This document shows, one piece after another, positions 55,494 through 64,000 of a stretch of DNA of 64,000 nucleotides. The stretch is from Phytophthora hibernalis (Eukaryota; Oomycota; Peronosporomycetes; Peronosporales; Peronosporaceae): the NCBI GenBank assembly GCA_012656075.1, contig JAAKBF010000221.1, forward strand, positions 124,001 through 188,000. Direction: 5' to 3'. Numbering within the stretch: position 1 is the first letter of the stretch; every line of letters begins with the position of its first letter. A program made the translations under genes and the position numbers. Under the pieces are notes generated by a model, which saw only the letters and a list, made by a program, of their open reading frames with translations, searched no databases and was not told where the DNA came from.

Positions 55494-55841
55494 AAACGCT
55501 AGCATGCATATAGGGTGGTTGTTTGGGCGTTATTGTTGTGATGAATTAGGACTGGCCAGGACGAGAAGTAGTCTTCAATGGATAAATAATTTCCTCAAAG
55601 CGGGAGTAGTTCCACGTGCCGACACGACACATCCGAAGCAGTCTCACCGACTCGCACTGAAACAGGGTGCGTACTCGGTTCTCCAAAGTTATCGCTCACG
55701 ATTCATGTTTCACCCTTCCGGAATAAGGTTTGTACTGCTCTCGCGGCTAAAACTACTTTGGCACCGGTGTCGCTTGAAATGATTTCCTTGGCAGTAAAAG
55801 CGTTTTGAGAGCTGGCCAAAACATAATTAGAGTCCAGCGAA
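55494..55841. other. Intergenic region after the Rieske gene
   Basis: 348 bases without a recognisable gene; the promoter of the small gene at 55842 lies here. Confidence 0.4.
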
Positions 55842-56123
55842 ATGGGCGCATCGCAGAGCTCTACCAAGCTGCAACCAGTTCGTGAACCTACGGCGTTGCT
55901 GAGCACGGGTGGAGGGGTTATAGTGCGCATACCGGACCCTGCTAGCGGTGCATCTACTTACGAGCATAGCCAACGAGTTTTGACGACACCAACAACAATT
56001 GTTGACGCCGTTGGAGGTCGCCAGCAAACGCATGTCGCTGTCGTGAGACCTGGACTACAAAATCAAGCGCTGAAAGGAAACATCGTGTATTTAAAAAGGC
56101 TCCGCGCAGCGTCGAGCGCCTGA
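55842..56123 (+). CDS. Small protein with N-myristoylation signal
   Basis: 93 codons, intact. MGASQSSTKLQP fits the N-myristoyltransferase consensus (Gly-2, small residue at 6, basic residue at 9), so the product may be membrane-anchored. The rest (GGGVIVRIPD; TTPTTIVDAVGGRQQTHVAV; ending KRLRAASSA) has no known domain. It is tail to tail with the F-box/WD40 gene, 179 bases apart. Reality of the gene is moderately supported. Confidence 0.55.
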   Translation: MGASQSSTKLQPVREPTALLSTGGGVIVRIPDPASGASTYEHSQRVLTTPTTIVDAVGGRQQTHVAVVRPGLQNQALKGNIVYLKRLRAASSA

Positions 56124-56302
56124 CACGAACGTAGGCTTTGACCAGTGTTGGCCTCGGAGGAAACACGCCATGGACTTCAGTTTTTATTGCAAAACACGAT
56201 TATTGCGTTCTGTGCGCGTGTTGACCGAGGAGAGCCTCCTATTCTATCCTTGTCCAAATTCTCCTCAAGGCCTGTTGACGACAGTGAGCGATACGACAAC
56301 AC

Positions 56303-58242
56303 CTACAAAACTGTAGCAAGTCGGTCGTAATCCACAAGCTGCCCGCAGTCGGTACCGAACACGAGATGCCGGTCATTGAACTTTGTCGAGATGAAGCGCA
56401 CAGACGGAGTCGGAGGCTCAAACCATCGAACAGGGTTCGGCTCGTACCATCTCCACAACGCAGCCTACACACCAAATGAATGTGCAAAGCTGTCAGCCTC
56501 AGCATCAAAGAGCAATCACCATGAATGTTCTCAGTCCTTACCTTTCCAGTTGACGACACACTAACAAGCTTGCGGTTGTCAAACTGAAGTGCCTTGACGC
56601 CCCCGTGTTCGTGATTGCTAAATGTACACAGTGATTGTTGGGTTCGTACGTCCCAAGCTTCCATTCCTTGTTTTGAGTAGCCAGCAACAACTACAGTTTC
56701 ATCCATCTCCAGCGCCGAGATGGAACCCTCACACAATGCTGATTTCGACAAAATCTTTGCGCTCTTGCCTCCCCACCAACGAACTGTGCCCTCATTGCCA
56801 GCCGACCATAAAACTCGTCCTTTAGTGTCTGCATTGACGACAGCGCCTGCAAAATCAAACACAAGCCCACGCGTTAGGAGGCAACTGCACAATATCATTC
56901 CTGGAAATACTACATACCTGGGTGACCTGCAAGTCTGTGTGTTAGTCGGCTGCTGCGCAAATCGAACACACGGATGAGGCCGCAGGAAGTGCCGCAAACA
57001 AGCGTGTTGCGAAGCAGCATCAGACTTGTAATCTGTGGATTCGTCTCTCTCTGTGATCGTGGCAGCATTGACTTGTGGATCTTACTGGACGAGATGGATA
57101 CAATGACCTCTCCTTTCGTGACATCCCAGACATTTGCCTCTCCTTTTTCTGTTGACGTCGCCAAATGCAGAAAGGTGCCGTCATTGTGATCAATTCGAAC
57201 GTTGACCACCTTATCCTTTGCCCGGGTTCTGATGAAAGGAACCATTCCGAGGCTGGAGCGGTGCGAGATGGAGGTAGTGGGCGCCGCATTCACTAGCGAC
57301 GTCGTGTCGAGATTGCGGTTTTCGAGCGACGAAAAGCTCCAAATCTTGACCGCACCATCGGAACAACCAACAGCCAGGGCTTCGTCACAAACATCGTAGC
57401 ACGAGGCATTGGTCTGCGTCATTGAAGCGCGTAGATGTTGCTTCTCCAGCGACCACAAGTAAAAGTTTGCACGCTCTTGATCGATAGAACCAGAAACTAG
57501 CTGTGCACAGCAAAATGCATGTCAAAATGAGATCACGTAGCAAAACGCACGCTGTACAACTCCCACGTACTCGTGAATCCTGACTCCGGCTGAACCGGTT
57601 GTTCAGCAGTAATGGGTTTTCGAAAGCTGTGCGAGGGTTCTTGTGCGCCTCGTTCTTTAATTCCGGCACGTCGTCCAGCACAAGCGACCGCGGAGGCTTC
57701 TCAAGCCACTCGTTCTCTGCCGTCATGAGCTTCAAGTCGTGCACATATTCCCGCATGGACGTGCGCTCATTCAGCAGACAGGCCCGGATAGCAGGAGGCG
57801 ACCCTCGTCGGTTCACATTTCTGACAGAGCCAATAACACATAACACTCCGTCAGCACCTCTATCTATTGGCCACCTACACAAGGTAGAAAGACACAATAG
57901 CAGTGGGCATTACGGGAGGGCGCGTCGACCTCACGGTAGCAGTAGTTGGCTGCGCGACGGAAGCAGTTGACCAGCAACGGCTCGTAGGGGACGCCGGCCG
58001 AGATCTCCCACACAGATGGCTTCATCATCTCTCTGGCCCAGTTCCGGTTCAGACACACTGCAGACAGAGAGAGAATGAGTATTATCTCTCCAAATAAGAC
58101 AGTCTCTTTGCAGGCTTTTCTTCTTTTCTCACTACGCACCCAGCAATCGTGTATCCACAGACCCCACGAAGGCGACCACCCGCGCCAGCAACGTGGGTCG
58201 CCCTAGCAGCACGTTGACGGGGGCGTCAGCTTGGTCCGTCAT
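56303..58242 (-). CDS. F-box/WD40-repeat protein
   Basis: The ATG at 58242 starts MTDQADAPVNVLLGRPTLLA, and exon 2 (from 58057, intron 58058-58139) adds CLNRNWAREMMKPSVWEISA: together an F-box-like helix pair with the W-x-x... ending. Then VNRRGSPPAIRACLLNERTS and WD40 blades: AVGCSDGAVKIWSFSSLENR, LHLATSTEKGEANVWDVTKG, ITSLMLLRNTLVCGTSCGLI with RVFDLR, VLWSAGNEGTVRWWGGKSAK, VVVAGYSKQGMEAWDVRTQQ, ALQFDNRKLVSVSSTGK. The last exon 56464-56303 ends FGTDCGQLVDYDRLATVL. Introns about 56465-56541 and others are GT-AG; the exon 2/3 junction near 57840-57920 is not settled. Such proteins choose substrates for SCF ubiquitin ligases. Confidence 0.8.
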
Positions 58243-58558
58243 GGCCTCGCTCGGCTTCTCCTGATTCCTGGAATGCGAGGGGGAGGAGAGCTGGCGCTTT
58301 TCTGCGTTGATGCCCGCACACGCTTTGCCACCGAACAGAAATGTCAATCGGTGGTACTAGTATCATAGCAGTACCCCATTGGGTTACATTTTCTGGATGG
58401 TGACACTAGCTGTTTTGACAGAGTTCGCTCGAATCCACCATCTCTCTCTTGGTTTCAGTAAGAGTTCAATCCTCTGTGATTCCAGATATCGGCTTTGAGA
58501 GGGTGTGCCAGATCAAAGGGGAAACCAATCACCAAGAGGACACCAAGAGCGAGCTACG
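58243..58558. promoter_or_regulatory. Bidirectional promoter of the F-box/WD40 and Spt5 genes
   Basis: 316 bases between divergent starts. It contains GGTACTAGTATC and an inverted CCAAT (ATTGG near 58379). No other signal recognised. Confidence 0.4.
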
Positions 58559-61500
58559 ATGTCGTCGAGCGAAGAGGAGCTGGACCGCAACCTGTCGGAA
58601 GACGACGACGCGTCGGAAGATGAGATCCCCGAGGAGGAGGACGAGGCGTCGGAGGACGAGACGCCCGTGAAGAAGCGCAAGGCTGCGGACGCCAAGCCCA
58701 AGCCCAAGAAACGCCGCAAACCCGTCAACAAGTTCATTGAGGAGGAGGCCGACGTGGACGAGGACGAAGAAGAGGAGGAAGACGAGGAGGACGATTTCTA
58801 CTCCGAGCGCCACATTGCAGAGGAGGTGGAAGCCGGCCAGTCGTACTACGAGCCACAGGACCGCACCAAGTTCGACGAGTCGGAGAGTGCCGAGGCCATT
58901 GTGAACCGCATCAAGAAGCGCCACCAGCAGAGTCGCAAACAATATGACGGAGACGAGGAGGGAGGAGACGTGGTGCAGAACGAGGTGGCCCAGCAGTCGC
59001 TCCTGCCGTCCATCCAGGACCCGCGCATGTGGGTCTTCAAGTGCAAACCTGGGCGCGAGCAGCACTTGGTCGTGGCGCTCATGAACAAGTTCATCGAGTT
59101 TGCTCGCCGAGGTGAGCCGCTCATGGTCAAGTCCGTAGTGGCGTCCAACTCGAAGGGTTTCATCTATGTGGAGGCGGAGCGCGAGCCGCACGCGAAGGAT
59201 TGTCTGAACGGCCTGCGCGACGTGCAGCAGTGGTCGATGAAGCTTGTGCCTATCCATGAAATGACGTCCGTTCTCAACGTTCAAACGCGGCGAAAGCCAC
59301 TGGTTGCTGGCGCGTGGGCGCGGATGAAGCGTGCTGGGTTGTACAAGGGCGATCTCTGCAAGGTCATTGAGATCCTGGACAACGGTGCACGTGCGGTGGT
59401 GAAGATGATCCCCGTTTGGATCCGATCGTTCTGGCAGGCGGCGAGCAGCCCAAGTACAAAAGGGCCAGCGCCCACCGCAGAAGCTGTTCCATGCGAATAT
59501 GGTGCCCGGAGCAGACGTCGCTCGTCGTCGCTATCCTTCGACGGGAGAAATGATGGACACGTTTGACAACGATTTTTACCAGGAAGGCTTCTTGATCAAG
59601 GAGGTGAACATTGCCACTATGCTGACAACGGAGGACGTGAACCCGACTTTGGACGAGATCAACCGGTTTTCCTCTGTGGTGGGTGAAGATGGCGAACACA
59701 GCGCCGAAGATATGCTGGCCTCGGTTGAAGCCGACGACTGGAAGAACAAGGTGGAATTGACAAAGGGTGATACAGTGCGTGTTATTGAAGGTGATCTAGT
59801 CAACCTCATGGGAGTCGTTCTCAGCACCAACACAGCCAACGACACTGTTCGGGTCATGCCTCTTCACGAAGAGATCAAGGATACGATCCTGGACTTCCAG
59901 CTAAAGCAGCTTATGAAGTATGTGAAGGTGGGCGATCATATTAAGGTGGTTTCGGGTATGTACTCGGGCGAGACCGGTACTGTCGTGGCAGTTGATGATA
60001 GCGAGGGTGCACCTGTGGCTATTGTACTCGTGGACAGTATGGCGCGTGAGATTCAAGTGCGTGTTCGCGACTTGCAGGAGTCTGCAGAAATCTCGCAAGG
60101 ACTCGACTCGTACAAGGGCAAAGAGCTGTACGACCTCGTTGCGCTTGCCCACGGTGATGTGGGCGTGATTACGCATGTTGGGCGTGAGGGCTTCACAGTA
60201 CTTTGCCAGAATGGCCAGTCTCGGAATATCTCGGACCAGGAGGTGCAGCGTAAGATCGTATCTTCGCGCACAACAGCGGCACTGGATAAGAAGCACAACC
60301 ATGTTAGTGTTGGTGAAATGGTTAACGTGGTGGACCAGCCTTTCGCGGGTCACAGCGGTACCGTGAAGCACATTTACCGGACATATCTCTTTATTCACAA
60401 TAACCGCATCACAACCAATTCTGGTATCTTCGTTACGCGTGCGCGTGGCGTGATCCTGGCTGGTAGCAAGGCGCGCTCGGACATGATTTCGAATTCAACC
60501 GTGCCTCGTATGGACGCGGGTATGCGCCAGCAGAACCAGCGCGGCGGAAGAAACCAGCGCGAGTCCGAGTTGATCGGCCAAACTGTAAAGGTGAAGAAGG
60601 GCCGTTGGAAAGGATACATTGGTATCGTGGTCGACGAAAGCGACCAGAAGGTCAAAGTCGAGATCCATTGTAAAGCAAAAATCGTGGACATCGATCGATT
60701 GCACATTTCAGTGGCTGGTACACGCGAGGGCGGTGTTCTGGACAAGCCTCGCTACGCTGGAACTCCAATGACTGGCGCCACGCCGCTGCCGTCGCAGACA
60801 CCGCTACATGGCAGTGCCATGACGCCTATGGCTACGCCGCTGCATCGTGGAATGGGCACTCCGCAGTCGTCTGGACGCACTGGCGAGGCGTGGAATGTTG
60901 CGAATGATGACGCACTGCTAGAGACGCAGATGAACCAGGAGAAAGATATTACCCATGCGACTAGCTTCGGCACACCACTGGAGCCCGCTGCACCATCAAG
61001 CGATATGTCAAGTAGCCGATATTCAAACCCGACGACGCCTATGGCTCCGCGTTCTCCTACAAGAGATGGCATGATGCCTGTGACTCCGGCTGCCAACCCA
61101 ACTACGCCTGGATTAAACCCTACGACACCCGGACTGCAGCCGAGGACGCCAGCTTACATGATGGGCCATAACCCGACGACGCCAGGTCTGAACCCGACGA
61201 CACCAGGCATGAATCCGACAACACCCGCACATTTGTCTGCTGCTACGCCTGGCATGGGCCATGAACCCATGGGAATGGAGCCGATGACTCCTGGCTTTAA
61301 CCCTACGACGCCGGGTTTGTCCGCTATGACCCCTGGTCTCAATCCTGTGACGCCTGGGATCAACACCCCGGGCTACAACCACAATCCAATGACCCCAGGC
61401 TTTGGCGTGGCCACTCCTATGGGTCGTATGAACTCATCAACACCTGCGGCGACCCCGGGATGATGGGCGTTCCCATGACTCCTGCTTTTAACCACGACCT

Positions 61501-61848
61501 GAACGACTCGATTGGCGGGCCTGCTGGTGGAGAAGTGACATGGAAGATGAAGGGCGTGGAGGTTGAGGTGATTAGTGGTGAACACAACGGTAGTGTCGGC
61601 GCGATTACCAGTGTGAATGGTGGTTCGTGCTCCATCGATGTTGATGGGCGTGTGATTACTGTGTCGCTGAACGCCGTGCGGCCGGTTGTGCCGGAGAAGC
61701 AGGATACGGTGATTATCCTGTCTGGCGACGAGGCTGGCACGAGGGGTCGCTGATCGGTACAGATGCCTCGGACGGTATTGTCAAGGTCGATGGTGGCTCT
61801 GAGATTAAGATTTACGCCATCGCGTCGCTGGCCAAGATCGCGCAGTAA
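58559..61848 (+). CDS. SPT5: Transcription elongation factor Spt5 (DSIF large subunit)
   Basis: About 1,097 residues, close to animal Spt5. It clamps RNA polymerase II on DNA and RNA. ATG at 58559 (MSSSEEELDRNLSEDDDASE); acidic N-terminus with a run of Glu/Asp; NGN domain (DPRMWVFKCKPGREQHLVVA; SVVASNSKGFIYVEAEREPH); KOW domains (GLYKGDLCKVIEILDNGARA; LTKGDTVRVIEGDLVNLMGV; VGDHIKVVSGMYSGETGTVV; VGEMVNVVDQPFAGHSGTVK; KKGRWKGYIGIVVDESDQKV); a Pro/Thr C-terminal repeat region (about 60760-61440) with heptads NPTTPGL; a final KOW (GVEVEVISGEHNGSVGAITS). Four missing bases, near 59411, 59477, 61456 and 61745, in C or G runs. The gaps restore 1,098 codons. Confidence 0.95.
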
Positions 61849-62033
61849 GATTACTAGGCATGGATGGAAGCAGGCAACAGCAAACAATATGACGAGCAGA
61901 CAGACAAACGACGCCGCCCATCAGTATTGACAAACTAACACGCATTGGCAGACTGCTTGTTCAATACTTCGAGTAGTGTTTTGTGGAGTCGCCTAATATG
62001 ACATTGTGAAACGACCGACGCCTGACTCGCCAG

Positions 62034-64000
62034 ATGCCATCAGTGTCGGTCGGCAAGCCTCATGAGCGCCAGCCTTTGGCTATTCGTGCTAACGCTAGGA
62101 AACCCAAGCACCCGGGCACCGGCAAAGGTGCTGCGATACACAGTAACAATGCCCTACTTTATGTAGAGAATGAAGCTGAGCTGGAAGCCAAGAGACTCGC
62201 AGCCCAGCGGGCTGCAATGGTGATGGCTGACCGCGCTACTACCATCTTGAAGATGCAGCAGCAGCGGAATCCAGTTGTACTCGATCTTCGGCTTATTGGC
62301 GACGAGCTCGATGATGTACTGCTGACCGAAATGGCACATCAACTCCAGGCTAACCGAGCGGGTGGATATTCACTACTGATCCTCTCGGGATGCAAAGGCT
62401 TTACCCCCGTAAGTAGGTTTTGACCCTGACAGGCCACACAGCAACTCATGAATCCTGTTTGATTGATGTAGGTTGGTTTACGCTCTCTTGTGCACGTCGT
62501 GGGTGAATCATTGCGCCAACTCGACTGCTCCTTCACCAAGTTGTCAACGCCGATGTTGCAGGTACTAGCTTCAGGCATTGAGCGACTGGATGTGCTTGAC
62601 TTTTCAGCCTGCTCACAACTTTTGAGTGAAGGCGTGCGTGAGTTTATCTCGTGCTGCAACAGTTCATTAACTCGGCTGAATCTTTCTCGTTGCGAAGCAC
62701 TAACAGACGATGCATTAGGGTGGATTGGTGGTACATTGGGGCCTCAAGGTTCACGCACTCGGTGTCGTCGGTTGATGTCGCTAGATGTGTCTTACACAGC
62801 AGCCATTTGTGATCGCGGTCTAGCTGCACTCGGTGGGGGATGTCAAGCGCTGCAATTTCTGAATCTGGAGAGCCTCGAACGTATTTCGGATGCTGGTATA
62901 CTCCACATTGTGCGAGGCTGCAAGTCGCTGTGTGTCCTCAGTCTGAAGCGATGTCACCAGCTCACGAATGTTACTCTTGGGCATATCGGAAAACACGGCG
63001 CAAACTTGCGGACTCTCAATTTAAGCAGTTGCTACGGAATGTCATCTGCCGGGTTATTAGCAATGGTGCTGGGTACGCCTCTGTTACAGTCGCTAAATCT
63101 TGAGGGCTGTCTGCACATGCGTGAGGATATTCTTGCGCCAGTCACAACAGCATGCCCCGCGCTTCAGACACTGAATGTGACAGGATGTCAGGAAATTACG
63201 GATACCGGCATAAGGACTTTGGCTGAGAACATGCCGTTTGTTCAACGAGCACGCACATATCGTGGGCTGGAACCGCGTACCGATGGATTACAGATTAAGT
63301 ACTCGATCCAAGAGCAAACGATTCGTTCTTCAGCAGCGCTGAGACTGCAAGCCTACTATCGTGGATATTTAGGACGGTGTGTTGCATCCTCGTGGCGTGA
63401 GAAAATGATCCAGGCTCCGGCCTGCCACAAAATCCGACGATGTTACACGTGCTGGCACCTAAGGCGTGAACTCGAATACCGTGTTAAGCGCACCAAGCTT
63501 GTGTATCGTAGTGTCGTGCGAATCCAAAGTTTAATTCGCGGCGTGCTGGGTCGAGCAGATTTTGCACGTTCTCAGCAAGAGGGGCAACGACTCACTGCCT
63601 GGGCTGTCTACGCTGTCAAGGTTCAGGCTACCTATCGAGGTCATTGGACGCGAAGACACTTCGTACTCGTGCGCAAAGCGATGGAACGATACCGCCTGGA
63701 GCAAAACCTTGAGCAGCGCGAAACTGCGGCAACTCGTTTACAGATAAATTATCGTGCACGTTTTGGTCGATCGCGTTTTGAAGATCTAATGACCTTGAAC
63801 CAACGACGACGAAAAGAACAGCAGGACGCCGCTGTAACATTGCAGAGACTTTATCGGACCCGAGCTGCACGGCGAGCGTACCGCCAGCTGCGTGCAGCAA
63901 TTGCGCGGCAGCAAGAAGAAGTTCGTGAAATCGAGCGACTGGCGATCAAGCTGCAGAGCAACTGGCGAGGGCACCGAAGTCGTAAGAATGAGCTGATTCG
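62034..64000 (+). CDS. Leucine-rich-repeat protein with IQ motifs (runs off the right edge)
   Basis: Exon 1 62034-62408 (MPSVSVGKPHERQPLAIRAN), intron 62409-62471, exon 2 open from 62472 to the window end. Cysteine-containing LRRs as in AMN1/FBXL proteins: SLTRLNLSRCEALTDDALGW, ALQFLNLESLERISDAGILH, SLCVLSLKRCHQLTNVTLGH, NLRTLNLSSCYGMSSAGLLA, ALQTLNVTGCQEITDTGIRT. After about residue 415 six or more IQ motifs follow (LRLQAYYRGYLGR, VRIQSLIRGVLGR, VKVQATYRGHWTRR, TRLQINYRARFGRSR, VTLQRLYRTRAARR, IKLQSNWRGHRSR), which bind calmodulin. No F-box is seen. LRR plus IQ is found in ciliary and cytoskeletal proteins; the role here is unknown. Confidence 0.85.

Noticed and set aside
1..64000. CRISPR arrays, bacterial operons, ribosome binding sites, rRNA genes
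   Set aside because: The DNA is nuclear eukaryotic; no regularly spaced repeats or rRNA signatures were seen.

Overview
The window is nuclear DNA of an oomycete, most likely a Peronosporales (Phytophthora-like) species. This rests on a Crinkler (CRN) effector pseudogene with the LFLAK and HVLV-P N-terminal signatures, on short GT-AG introns of about 55-90 bases, on stramenopile-type domain combinations, and on a mix of PIF/Harbinger-like, Tc1/mariner, pogo, Mutator-like and small TIR elements between housekeeping genes.

Layout. 1-9 kb is a small gene cluster: a partial TPR protein, a PD-(D/E)XK-like protein, a broken CRN8-type kinase effector, an ANKRD13-like protein with a GOLD-like insert, a single-pass membrane protein and an Old Yellow Enzyme. 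9.3-24 kb is a transposon island. It holds a two-gene element with a PIF/Harbinger-like transposase but 8-bp target duplications, a mariner pseudogene split by a 472-bp CAGGG element, a 1.87-kb CAGGG element carrying mitochondrial DNA, a 35-bp-TIR IS630/Tc1 element, a Mutator-like remnant and an LTR-like promoter region. 24.3-29.1 kb has an ankyrin gene and an NSD-type SET/PHD histone methyltransferase. 30.4-31.8 kb is a pogo-like transposase. 32-42.7 kb carries three minus-strand genes: a TUG-like p97 cofactor with a PUB domain, a large protein of unknown function with an EF-hand, and Integrator subunit 2. 43.0-47.7 kb is a TIR-bounded composite element (Harbinger transposase, FAR1-like fragment, Ulp1 protease, transporter fragment). 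47.8-64 kb is gene-dense: ubiquitin E1, an IFRD-family protein, U2AF1, a Rieske protein, a small possibly myristoylated protein, an F-box/WD40 protein, Spt5 and an LRR-IQ protein that runs off the end.

Function. The housekeeping block is rich in RNA polymerase II and RNA-processing functions (INTS2, Spt5, U2AF1, an NSD-type SET protein) and ubiquitin/p97 functions (E1, TUG-PUB-UBX, F-box/WD40). Several genes are paired head to head over short shared promoters (TPR/nuclease-like, E1/IFRD, U2AF1/Rieske, F-box/Spt5).

Caution. Many conserved single-copy genes are interrupted by 1-base frame changes, mostly deletions and mostly in short homopolymers, with protein similarity continuing across each break. 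These look more like residual sequencing or assembly errors than gene death, so I annotate those genes as CDS and give the breaks. Names come from motif recognition by eye; no database search was run.
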